DNA from: CAWHBO01 sp963827735
GTDB lineage: Bacteria; Patescibacteriota; Patescibacteriia; Patescibacteriales; UBA12075
Assembly (NCBI GenBank): GCA_963827735.1
Contig: CAWHBO010000003.1
Span: 186,001-250,000, forward strand
Reading direction: 5' to 3'
Length of the DNA: 64,000 nt
Shown here: in pieces, positions 1 through 7,216 of the stretch
How positions within the stretch are numbered: the stretch's first letter is position 1
Layout of the letters: every line of letters starts with the position of its first letter
Program-made: the position numbers and the translations under genes
Notes under the pieces: generated by a model
Seen by the model: only the letters and a program-made list of their open reading frames with translations
Told to the model about the DNA's origin: nothing
Databases searched by the model: none

Positions 1-951
1 GAAAGCCAAATTGATCATATCCATTTCCTTCTGGAAATCTTTATACTTTTCCGGTTTGATCTCCCCGCCGACGATCACATTCTCGTTGGCAGTCTGTCCT
101 GACGGCATCAGATCCATGGTGATGTTGGTAAACGGAGTTTGAAAGCCGACCCGAGTGGGAACGTTGATGTTGAACAAGAATTCCTGGATGCATTGCTTGA
201 CGTCTTTTTGGGAAAGATTGTCATATCTGATGAACGGCGCTAAAAATGTATCAAAACTGGAAAAGGCTTGCGCGCCCGCCACTTCTCCCTGGATGGTATA
301 GAAAAAATTTATGATCTGTCCAAGCACGGTGCGGAAATGTTTGGGGGGCTTGGATTCAATCTTGCCGGTCACGCCGGTAAAACCTTGCATCAGCAGATCC
401 TTAAGGTCCCAGCCGGCGCAATACGGAGCCAAGAGCTGAAGATCATGGATATGGATATCGCCGTTCTGATGGGCGTCTCTGATGTTTGAAGTATAAACTT
501 TGGAAAGCCAATAGTTGGACGAGATGATGGAAGCCAAATGATTGTTAAGGCCTTGTAGGCTGTAACTCATGTTGGAATTTTCCTTGACTCTCCAGTCGGA
601 TTGCTTGAGATAGTCTTCCATGATGTCATTGGAGTTGATCATGTTCTTCATCTCGCGCAAGCGCGCTCGCTGGTCGCGGTACAGAATGTAGGTCTTGGCC
701 GTCTTGATCTGGCGGTTGGAGATGAGGACTTCTTCCACAATGTCCTGAATCTCTTCCACAGCCGGAATGCTGCGCTTGTGGAATTTATCATCCAAGACTG
801 CCACAACTTCGTCCGTCAATTTTTCAGCCAAGTGTTTGTCGGGTTTTCCGGTTGATTCGGTCGCCTTATAAATGGCGCTGGCAATTTTTTCCCTGTCAAA
901 ATCAACGATCTGCCCTTTTCTTTTTCTAATTTGTAAAATTTGTTCTGGCAT
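1..951 (-). CDS. nrdD: Anaerobic (class III) ribonucleoside-triphosphate reductase, N-terminal part
   Basis: The reading frame is open from an ATG at 951 to the window edge, giving 317 residues; the rest of the gene, including the glycyl-radical site, lies outside. Residues 1-95 form an ATP-cone (RKRKGQIVDFDREKIASAIY near the start), the allosteric nucleotide-binding domain. The catalytic domain then begins, with GDIHIHDLQLLAPYCAGWD, which matches the NrdD family. The enzyme reduces NTPs to dNTPs using a glycyl radical installed by NrdG. It lies 4 nt after nrdR, so the two are co-transcribed and nrdR probably controls it through the boxes upstream. No Shine-Dalgarno sequence is visible, which suggests translational coupling to nrdR. 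The family call is firm; the activity cannot be judged from this fragment. Confidence 0.9.
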   Translation of the reverse strand, partial: MPEQILQIRKRKGQIVDFDREKIASAIYKATESTGKPDKHLAEKLTDEVVAVLDDKFHKRSIPAVEEIQDIVEEVLISNRQIKTAKTYILYRDQRARLREMKNMINSNDIMEDYLKQSDWRVKENSNMSYSLQGLNNHLASIISSNYWLSKVYTSNIRDAHQNGDIHIHDLQLLAPYCAGWDLKDLLMQGFTGVTGKIESKPPKHFRTVLGQIINFFYTIQGEVAGAQAFSSFDTFLAPFIRYDNLSQKDVKQCIQEFLFNINVPTRVGFQTPFTNITMDLMPSGQTANENVIVGGEIKPEKYKDFQKEMDMINLAF

Positions 952-955
952 GGTT

Positions 956-1420
956 TTAATTTGAATTTTTTTTATTTTTCAAAAGTTTATCAAGTTCGTT
1001 TTTAAATTCTTCCAAGTCTTCAAATGATTCATAGACGCTGGCAAATCTGATATATGCCACCGGATCAGCCTTTTTTAAGTGTTTCATGATGATTTTTCCA
1101 ATCTTATCGGAACTGATCTCGGTTTTTTCCGCCTGAATATCCCGTTCAATGCCGCTGACCAATTTCTCAAAGAATTCTTCCGTAACCGGCCTCTTTTCCA
1201 AGGCTTTTTTAAGCCCGCTTTTCAGCTTATCGCGGCTGTATGCTTCTTTGCGTCCGTCTCTTTTGATGACGCTTAAATCCAAAATTTCAATTTCTTCAAA
1301 GGTTGAGAACCGGAAGCCGCATTTCAGGCATTCCCGGCGGCGGCGGATGGAAAAATCATCATTGGCCGCCCTGGAGTCAACGACTTTTGTTTCTTCAAAA
1401 TGGCAAATCGGACATTTCAT
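956..1420 (-). CDS. nrdR: Transcriptional repressor NrdR
   Basis: This 154-residue protein has the full NrdR layout. An N-terminal zinc ribbon uses C3, C6, C31 and C34, followed by the basic stretch RRRRECLKCGFRFSTFEE. An ATP-cone covers about residues 49-139. NrdR senses dATP/ATP through the cone and represses ribonucleotide reductase genes. The length is normal for the family (about 150). It is the first gene of an nrdR-nrdD operon, with 4 nt between stop and start. A near-consensus promoter 120-160 nt upstream carries two NrdR-box matches, so the operon is very likely autoregulated. The start has no Shine-Dalgarno sequence; the upstream sequence is AT-rich and holds a hairpin. Confidence 0.96.
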   Translation of the reverse strand: MKCPICHFEETKVVDSRAANDDFSIRRRRECLKCGFRFSTFEEIEILDLSVIKRDGRKEAYSRDKLKSGLKKALEKRPVTEEFFEKLVSGIERDIQAEKTEISSDKIGKIIMKHLKKADPVAYIRFASVYESFEDLEEFKNELDKLLKNKKNSN

Positions 1421-1437
1421 ATAATAAATATTTTTCC

Positions 1438-1493
1438 AATAAAAAACACCATGTTTTTTAGCTTGAAAGTTTAAAGGGGCTAAAACTGGTGTT
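1438..1493 (-). promoter_or_regulatory. Terminator-like leader hairpin ahead of nrdR
   Basis: Read on the minus strand, AACACCAGTTTTAGC pairs imperfectly with GCTAAAAAACATGGTGTT across a loop of about 17 nt. A run of T follows (GGTGTTTTTTATT). It sits between the nrdR promoter and the nrdR start, 18 nt before the ATG. An SD-like AGGGAGG lies just upstream (about 1504-1510) with no start codon at normal distance. It could be an attenuator or an mRNA-stability hairpin. No known riboswitch consensus was recognised. Confidence 0.4.
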
Positions 1494-1522
1494 GCGACGT
1501 AAATCCTCCCTAATTATCTAAA

Positions 1523-1576
1523 ATACCATATCTTGTGCTCACATCTTTATTATACCACAACATATTGTGATGTCAA
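1523..1576 (-). promoter_or_regulatory. nrdR-nrdD promoter with two NrdR boxes
   Basis: On the minus strand TTGACA (1576-1571) and TATAAT (1554-1549) are separated by exactly 16 bp. That 16-bp spacer (1555-1570, TCACAATATGTTGTGG) is itself an NrdR-box match, 13 of 16 to the published ACACWATATATWGTGT when read on the plus strand. A second box match (12 of 16) lies at 1523-1538 over the expected transcription start. The boxes are 32 bp apart start to start, about three helical turns, as in known NrdR operators. Confidence 0.85.
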
Positions 1577-1712
1577 GATATAAGCATTTAACTAATTTTA
1601 GATAAGTTAAATTTATATTTACAAGGATATCACGGCTAAAGAAAAAAGCAATGGCCGTTTTGCCTGTGGAAAAACGGGGAATGGTGGATAACTCTTGTAT
1701 ACTTTTTAGAAT

Positions 1713-4646
1713 CTATATCTTCCCAATCTCCATCTGAATTTCCCCCAATTTTTCATTAGCCTTCCTCAATTTCTCCCCCGAAGAAATGACCGCGATTGAA
1801 AAATCCTTGATATCAGCTGATAAATATTTTTGCGCTACCGTTTTAACCTCGGCCACATTAACGGCAATGATTTTTTTTCTAAAAGCTTGCAGCATTTCAA
1901 AACTAAAGCTCATGTACCTTTGCATGAAATCACGTTCCGCGCTTTCCGCCGGGGCTAAAGGCTTGTCAATTTCCGAACAAATCTGGAGCACCGCCTCAGT
2001 GATAGCCTTTTTATCCAGCTCTGTTTTGGCGATATACTCCCCAGCTTGCAAATACGCGGTCAAAGTGGGAACAATATGCGGGTCGCGGTACGAAAAAAAC
2101 CCAAATACCCCTTTTAGGTAGTCATACTTGGCATAACAGCCGTAAGCGCCGTTTTTTTCGCGGATTTCCTTATGCAGGTAATCAAGCCCCAGGAGCTTGC
2201 TTAAGACAAGCAGGGCCGGGGCTTCTTCGCTTTTTATATCCGGAACGCTTTTTGCGGCCGCCACAAAAGACACGGAAGAAGAAAGTTCAATCCCCTTGCA
2301 AACTTTTTTTGCCTGCCAGACATCCCCATGGAAAAATTCAACTTTTTTTTCAGGCAGACCATCAATGATACTTTTAAGTTTTACCGCGGCCTTGCGGATC
2401 GCTGTCTTTTCACCGATCACCACTGATTCGATTTTTCCCTTCCGGAACAACCAGTCGGCCATGCCTATAAGATCATTCCTGATTTCTTTGAGCTTTTTCT
2501 CATTCATGCCGCTACTCATTTTTTTCAGCCAAGCCAGCTGGGTTATGCCGTTCCAAGTTTCATTGATGGCGTCGGATTTATCCAATGAAGACGAAGCAAA
2601 AGAGAAGGCCAGGCTATGCCCATATTCAATCACGGAAGACTCCATCCCTGCCTGGCTGTCTTTAAGGCAGATCTCAATCTGTTCCCGCTCTTTGAAATCA
2701 AATTCACAAATCATTTCTTTTACGAGATCAAGACAATCATCCGCATCTTCGTTCAAACATTTGAATCCGGCAACGATTGCCGCTTTTGTCTGGTTTTCCT
2801 CCCGCAAGTCCTGATTTACGACCGGAAAAAAATCAATGCCCCCGGTACGCTTTTCAATCAGCCGGATGAGTTCCACATAACTGTGTTTTTTCGTACCGAT
2901 ACGATTGAGGATGTGGCAGAAGGTGGGAATGAGAGGCAGATATTTTTCATTGAGTCCCGAAAGGTCAAACACCACGTTGAAGTATATAAGGCCATTCGTC
3001 GGTTTATCGTACAATCTCAGATTGTTAAAGATGTCTGATTTTTCCTGTTTGATCGTCTTCTTGATATCTTTGATTTCCAAAGTCGGCAAAAGCTTTAAGT
3101 CCTCTGCTTTGTCTTGCAGATCAAGAAGTTTTTTCGCATCGTCGCTGATGGCTTTTTCTTCAGTTGAGCTTAACTTGCTTTGTTTTTCCTTCAACTCATT
3201 TTTTGTTTTTTCAATCTCTTTGGCGAGCATGTCAGCGTCCGGAGCCAGCGTCAAAAAAATCTGATGTTCATTTTGAAGGAAATATTTTTTTATGAGCGTT
3301 TCAAAAAATTGTCCTTCCTGTGCGGCTTGTTTGATCTTTTTAAGAGCTTGATCAATGTTTATATCTTCCAAAACGTCTCCCCCGTGTATCCACGGACCGA
3401 CCAAATCCAGCCATAGCCGGAGGCCGTACGGATAAGGGTGGTTGCTTACCTCTTTCCGGTCAATCTCCAATTTATGCAAAGCGGATTGCGCCAGTTCTTT
3501 GTCAATCCCGTTTTTAACCAAAAAAGACAAAGTATCAAAAATCAGTTCTTTGACTTTGGGGGCGTCTGCTTCGCTGATATCTTTCAGCCCGACGCTCCAC
3601 ATCGTGTCCCGAAATTCCGTGTTATATCCGCTTTCATCAGCCAAATCGCTTCCCAGTCCTGATTCAATCAAAGCTTTTCGAAGCGGAGCTGCGGGATTAC
3701 CAAGCAAGATGTCATCCAGGATATCCAGCGCCAACACTTCCCTGGTTTCTGTGATATCCGGCATCAGCCAAGCAACCAGAGCCTGATGCTTTTTTTCATT
3801 GCCAGCGCCGTCAGCCGGGAATGACGCGGTCCGGTTCGCTCTCTTTGTCCAACGCGGTTCCGGTTTGATCTCCGAATCAATCAACTCTCTTTCAAAATCA
3901 GCCATGATGTTTTTCTCAATATATTCCAAATGGCCGTTGAGGCTTAAATGTCCGTAACTGAAAAAATACGCGTTTGAGGGGTGATAGAATTTCTTATGGA
4001 AACTGACAAGGTCTTCGTGCGTCAGATTTATGATCTCTTTCGGATCGCCGCCGGAATTCCACCGATAAGGAGATTCTTTGAAAAGAGCTTTCTTTTCTTC
4101 CTCCGCGACCACGCGATCGGCTTGGGACAGGGCGCCTTTCATTTCGTTATAGACCACGCCCTTGTAAGCCAAATCTCCATTTTCAAATTCATATCTCCAG
4201 CCTTCTTGATTGAAGTTCTCTTTTTTTAAGTTCGGATGAAAAACCGCGTCCAGATAAATTGACATCAGGTTATAAAAATCTTTCTTGTTCTCAGTGGCAA
4301 AAGGATAGGCCGTCCAATCGCTGGATGTGAAAGCGTTCATGAAAGTCTTTAAGCTCCGCTTCATCATCAGAAAAAAAGGATCCTTAAAAGGATACTTTTT
4401 TGATCCCGTCAGCACCGTATGTTCCAAAATGTGGGCGATGCCGGTTGAATTATACGGCACCGTCTTAAAGCCTACGCAAAACACATTGTTGTTGTCTTTT
4501 GAATCAAGATGGATATACCGGGCGCCGGTTTTGATATGCAAAAGCTCCACGAAAACAATGTCGTTTCCTTCAATCTTTTCCACGCGCCCAACCTCCCAGC
4601 CGGATAAATTCGCGCCGATTTTATATTTTTCTGATTGTTTTTTCAT
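1713..4646 (-). CDS. M16C-family zinc metallopeptidase (presequence-protease-like)
   Basis: This 977-residue protein is a full-length M16C peptidase, the family of PreP/Cym1 and bacterial relatives that degrade short peptides inside a closed two-lobed chamber. The inverted zinc motif HILEH is at residues 72-76, and the downstream glutamate ligand is probably E168 in VVYNEMKG. The context FKTVPYNSTGIAHILEHTVLTGSKKYPFKDPFF is typical of the M16C branch. A charged, probably helical hinge covers about 480-530. There is no signal peptide, so it is cytosolic. The ATG lies only 6 nt after the stop of the HTH-phosphoribosyltransferase gene, so the two form an operon; no functional link between them is known to me. 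A GAGG about 11 nt upstream could be a weak ribosome site. Confidence 0.93.
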   Translation of the reverse strand: MKKQSEKYKIGANLSGWEVGRVEKIEGNDIVFVELLHIKTGARYIHLDSKDNNNVFCVGFKTVPYNSTGIAHILEHTVLTGSKKYPFKDPFFLMMKRSLKTFMNAFTSSDWTAYPFATENKKDFYNLMSIYLDAVFHPNLKKENFNQEGWRYEFENGDLAYKGVVYNEMKGALSQADRVVAEEEKKALFKESPYRWNSGGDPKEIINLTHEDLVSFHKKFYHPSNAYFFSYGHLSLNGHLEYIEKNIMADFERELIDSEIKPEPRWTKRANRTASFPADGAGNEKKHQALVAWLMPDITETREVLALDILDDILLGNPAAPLRKALIESGLGSDLADESGYNTEFRDTMWSVGLKDISEADAPKVKELIFDTLSFLVKNGIDKELAQSALHKLEIDRKEVSNHPYPYGLRLWLDLVGPWIHGGDVLEDINIDQALKKIKQAAQEGQFFETLIKKYFLQNEHQIFLTLAPDADMLAKEIEKTKNELKEKQSKLSSTEEKAISDDAKKLLDLQDKAEDLKLLPTLEIKDIKKTIKQEKSDIFNNLRLYDKPTNGLIYFNVVFDLSGLNEKYLPLIPTFCHILNRIGTKKHSYVELIRLIEKRTGGIDFFPVVNQDLREENQTKAAIVAGFKCLNEDADDCLDLVKEMICEFDFKEREQIEICLKDSQAGMESSVIEYGHSLAFSFASSSLDKSDAINETWNGITQLAWLKKMSSGMNEKKLKEIRNDLIGMADWLFRKGKIESVVIGEKTAIRKAAVKLKSIIDGLPEKKVEFFHGDVWQAKKVCKGIELSSSVSFVAAAKSVPDIKSEEAPALLVLSKLLGLDYLHKEIREKNGAYGCYAKYDYLKGVFGFFSYRDPHIVPTLTAYLQAGEYIAKTELDKKAITEAVLQICSEIDKPLAPAESAERDFMQRYMSFSFEMLQAFRKKIIAVNVAEVKTVAQKYLSADIKDFSIAVISSGEKLRKANEKLGEIQMEIGKI

Positions 4647-4652
4647 ATAAGC

Positions 4653-5621
4653 TTAAGCCTCGCTAATCACATCAAATCCCTTAAAGCTACCGGTTATCGC
4701 CAGTCCGATAACTTTCTTAGCGATTCTCTTATCCTTAATTTTCTTGGCAATTTCATTCAATGTCGCGCCAGAACCGACAGCATCGTCAATCAAAAGGATG
4801 TTGTTAAAATGTCCTGATTCTTCTAAGGCAAAAGTCTTCTCGGCATTTTCGATTCTGTCGTTAAGCTTGTTCAGAGTCTTTTGCGGAATTATAATGTCTG
4901 TCTTGATTTTTGTAATTGTTATCTCTTTAACTGGCAGATTCAGCTTTTTTTTCAGCTCATTCATAAACTGCACTTCTCTTTTTACAGTCGGCTGTACAAA
5001 GCCAACGCCGTCAATTTTGAATTTCTTTATCATCTTCAGGGTTGCCGGTCTGACATCATCAATCAATTCTTTCATCAGTCTCCTATTCTGGCTTTGCTTG
5101 GCATATAATAGCATCTGGCCAAGCTTCGTTTTACCAAATCTCTCAATGCTGTAAAAATCAAGATAATAGACATCGTCCAGATATAAATCCTTAAACGTTC
5201 CTTTCATCTTTTGCATTCCGTCAATAAGATCATCCTTCCTAAAACCGGAATATTTTTTCAAAGTTTCCAGATATTCTTTAGCGGTTTTTTCAATCGGCAA
5301 TTTCTGTTTTTCACACCAATAAACAAACCCGAAAAATCCTTCCATCTTTTCTCCGCTCGGAGTAATGGTAAAGTAATTCTTATCGATTATATTTTTTGTT
5401 TCGTTATCAACTTTATAACTAGCTTTTTCTGACTCCTTTTCTTTTAGGGTATAAAAAACTTTCGGCGGTCTTCCAATCTTAATTATTTGTTTTCCGGACA
5501 GCATGCCTGGCAGATGTTTATATAAAGCTTGTCTGGAAATATCCAAATGTTCAGCGATTTCATTAGCTGTTATTTGGCCCTTTTCTTTGATCAGCTTCAT
5601 TATTTTTTCCCGCGTATCCAT
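4653..5621 (-). CDS. Winged-helix regulator fused to a phosphoribosyltransferase domain
   Basis: This 322-residue protein has a winged helix-turn-helix at about residues 1-60 (ITANEIAEHLDISRQALYKHL, then GRPPKVFYTL as the wing). A middle helical region leads to a type I phosphoribosyltransferase-like domain. The PRPP loop ILLIDDAVGSGATL is at 275-288, with the two acidic residues and the GATL turn intact. Proteins of this layout sense PRPP or a nucleotide-related ligand, as PurR does in Bacillus, or act on a nucleobase; which one applies cannot be told. A long palindromic sequence starts 32 nt upstream of the ATG and is the obvious operator, so autoregulation is likely. The M16C peptidase follows 6 nt downstream in the same operon. 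The start has no Shine-Dalgarno sequence. Confidence 0.75.
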   Translation of the reverse strand: MDTREKIMKLIKEKGQITANEIAEHLDISRQALYKHLPGMLSGKQIIKIGRPPKVFYTLKEKESEKASYKVDNETKNIIDKNYFTITPSGEKMEGFFGFVYWCEKQKLPIEKTAKEYLETLKKYSGFRKDDLIDGMQKMKGTFKDLYLDDVYYLDFYSIERFGKTKLGQMLLYAKQSQNRRLMKELIDDVRPATLKMIKKFKIDGVGFVQPTVKREVQFMNELKKKLNLPVKEITITKIKTDIIIPQKTLNKLNDRIENAEKTFALEESGHFNNILLIDDAVGSGATLNEIAKKIKDKRIAKKVIGLAITGSFKGFDVISEA

Positions 5622-5652
5622 ATTTTTTAATTACTCTTATTCTTGATATTTT

Positions 5653-5689
5653 ATCAAGTTGACAGTTAACTGTCAACTGTCAACTTGAT
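5653..5689. promoter_or_regulatory. Palindromic candidate operator of the HTH-PRTase gene
   Basis: The core TTGACAGTTAACTGTCAA (5659-5676) is a perfect 18-bp palindrome. A further half-site CTGTCAACTTGAT follows, so the outer arms ATCAAGTTGACAGTT and AACTGTCAACTTGAT also mirror each other across the 37-bp site. The result is two overlapping dyads, i.e. about three half-sites. The site is 32 nt upstream of the start codon, right where a repressor would act. Confidence 0.7.
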
Positions 5690-5701
5690 TACTGCAATCA
5701 T

Positions 5702-5734
5702 ACAAAAACGAGGTTTTAAAAACCTCGTTTTTGT
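5702..5734 (-). terminator. Rho-independent terminator after the Fic operon
   Basis: A 16-bp stem (ACAAAAACGAGGTTTT with AAAACCTCGTTTTTGT) is flanked by A and T runs on both sides, so it can work in either direction. It lies just downstream of the small gene at 5770-5940. Confidence 0.8.
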
Positions 5735-5769
5735 GATAAATAAAAAAATTTTTCATTGTCCGGGACTCA

Positions 5770-5940
5770 TTACTCCATCTTTTTCAATATCTCCTCAACC
5801 TGCTCATCAGAAATCTTCCGTCCGGAAAGCCTGAGCGAAGCACCCGTTCTTTCCATTAGACACTTTTTCCGAAGCATATCTAAATAAGCGGGGCTTAGCC
5901 CGTTATTAGTGATTTTATCTTTTATGTTTTTCTTCTTCAT
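5770..5940 (-). CDS. Small charged helical protein behind fic
   Basis: This 56-residue product starts MKKKNIKDKITNNG and is charged and mostly helical (LSPAYLDMLRKKC, then SDEQVEEILKKME). The in-frame ATG at 5940 begins one base after the fic stop (TAATATG), so I prefer it over the upstream ATG at 5964, which would overlap fic. No domain was recognised. Its size and tight coupling to a Fic gene would fit an antitoxin or adaptor, but class II Fic proteins already carry their inhibitory helix internally, so a separate antitoxin is not needed. It is followed by a strong terminator. Function unknown. Confidence 0.6.
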   Translation of the reverse strand: MKKKNIKDKITNNGLSPAYLDMLRKKCLMERTGASLRLSGRKISDEQVEEILKKME

Positions 5941-5941
5941 A

Positions 5942-7006
5942 TTATTGCTTAATCTCCAAAACATAAGCGCTCGCCGGACCCTTGCCGACCTGCTTGATCA
6001 TCTTCATCTTTTTTAATTTCTGGAGATGAAATTGGGCTGTTCTTTTGGGGCATTTCAAGATGTCCTCAACATCTTTTGTCGTAATCCGCCCCACTTGGTC
6101 TAAAAAATCTAAAATCTTCAATTGATCCGGATCCAGAAAAACTTGCACATTAATATGGTCGCCAACCATTTTGCGGGATAATGATTTAATTTTGGCTTTC
6201 ACGTTTTCAATCTCTTCTCTAAAACCCAGAACGAAATATTCCAACCAAGGAGTAAAGTCAACTTTTCTATCTTCGTAATTCTTGCCGATATTGATGGCTG
6301 CGTAATAATCTTGCCGTTCACGGTTGTAATAATCCTCAAGAGCGAACAAGCGCCTAAAATCATAACCTCGCTGGTAGAGAATCAGCGTAGCCAGGGCGCG
6401 GGCGGTTCGTCCATTACCATCAGAAAATGGATGAATGGCCGCTAATTCTTGATGGACAATTCCGGCCACGATCACGGGATTTATTTCTTCCTGCTCACTT
6501 TTGTCTATCCAGTCGACTAAATTGGCACACAACCCCTGAACTTTTTTCGCCTCCGGTCCGGTGTAGACAACTTCGGTAACTCGGCCTAAGCTAGATTTCA
6601 CCACATAGACCGGAGTCTTACGATAAAATCCGCTTTTTTCTTTGGCTAATGTTTTATCAGTAACCAGTTTATGGATATGCAAAATCACTTTTTCAGAAAT
6701 CGCTTGCTTTTTCTTTACCACCTCGTCAATGTACTTCAAAGCTTTTAAGTAATTTTCAACCTCATAAATATCTCGCTCTGGCGCATCAACTTTCTTATTG
6801 GCATACAAAGCTTCAACCTGGGCAATATTCAAAAGATTGCCTTCAATGGCGGTTGAACTTTGGGTCATCCTGATGATGGCCTGCCGGCGCAATTTCAACT
6901 CTTGTTGCGGTAAAATCTTAGCGTTTTCAATCACCGCTTTAGCTTCAGCAATTTCCGTAAGCTTTCTGACCACCCCATCCGTTAAATTGTATTTAGGCTT
7001 AAACAT
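5942..7006 (-). CDS. Fic-family AMPylase with C-terminal winged helix
   Basis: This 354-residue protein carries the Fic core motif HPFSDGNGR at residues 192-200, with the catalytic histidine intact. An N-terminal inhibitory motif of the (S/T)xxxE(G/N) type is present as STAIEG at 51-56, which makes it a class II (self-inhibited) Fic enzyme. Such enzymes transfer AMP to hydroxyl side chains. A C-terminal winged helix (about 290-350, VGRITTKDVEDILKCPKRTA) suggests DNA binding and possible self-regulation. Three 11-bp direct repeats lie 26 nt upstream of the start and are a natural target. It is the first gene of a two-gene operon. No Shine-Dalgarno sequence is seen. The family call is firm; the substrate is unknown. 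Confidence 0.93.
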   Translation of the reverse strand: MFKPKYNLTDGVVRKLTEIAEAKAVIENAKILPQQELKLRRQAIIRMTQSSTAIEGNLLNIAQVEALYANKKVDAPERDIYEVENYLKALKYIDEVVKKKQAISEKVILHIHKLVTDKTLAKEKSGFYRKTPVYVVKSSLGRVTEVVYTGPEAKKVQGLCANLVDWIDKSEQEEINPVIVAGIVHQELAAIHPFSDGNGRTARALATLILYQRGYDFRRLFALEDYYNRERQDYYAAINIGKNYEDRKVDFTPWLEYFVLGFREEIENVKAKIKSLSRKMVGDHINVQVFLDPDQLKILDFLDQVGRITTKDVEDILKCPKRTAQFHLQKLKKMKMIKQVGKGPASAYVLEIKQ

Positions 7007-7031
7007 ATCTATATCTTAACATATTATTTAT

Positions 7032-7063
7032 AATCGCGCAAGAATCGCGCAAGAATCGCGCAC
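7032..7063. repeat. Three 11-bp direct repeats upstream of fic
   Basis: AATCGCGCAAG occurs twice head to tail (7032-7042, 7043-7053), then AATCGCGCAC (7054-7063). The period of 11 bp places all copies on nearly one face of the helix. The block lies 26 nt upstream of the fic start and is much more GC-rich than its surroundings. It is a candidate operator. Confidence 0.7.
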
Positions 7064-7121
7064 ACTATATGTGATTAAGCATGAAAAATCAAATTGACTA
7101 GTACAAAATATAAAACAATAT

Positions 7122-7147
7122 AAAAATGAGGCACAAACCTCATTTTT
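7122..7147 (-). terminator. Terminator downstream of ftsZ
   Basis: A 10-bp stem AAAAATGAGG / CCTCATTTTT with a 6-nt loop, flanked by A/T runs, lies about 70 nt after the ftsZ stop. A second GC-rich hairpin (CTTTCGCgaaGCGAAA region, 7194-7213) lies right after the stop. Confidence 0.75.
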
Positions 7148-7216
7148 ATATTATATACGTATATTATTATTCGCATGTGCCCATTCGTAGAGGGGCTTTC
7201 GCGAAGCGAAAAAACC

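Noticed and set aside
268..855. Two plus-strand ORFs
   Set aside because: They lie antisense to a clear nrdD frame with ATP-cone and catalytic motifs, and have no recognisable protein features.
1655..1677. Terminator for the M16C gene
   Set aside because: CCGTTTT/AAAACGG is a weak stem and the T-run is displaced by several bases; support is too thin to list.
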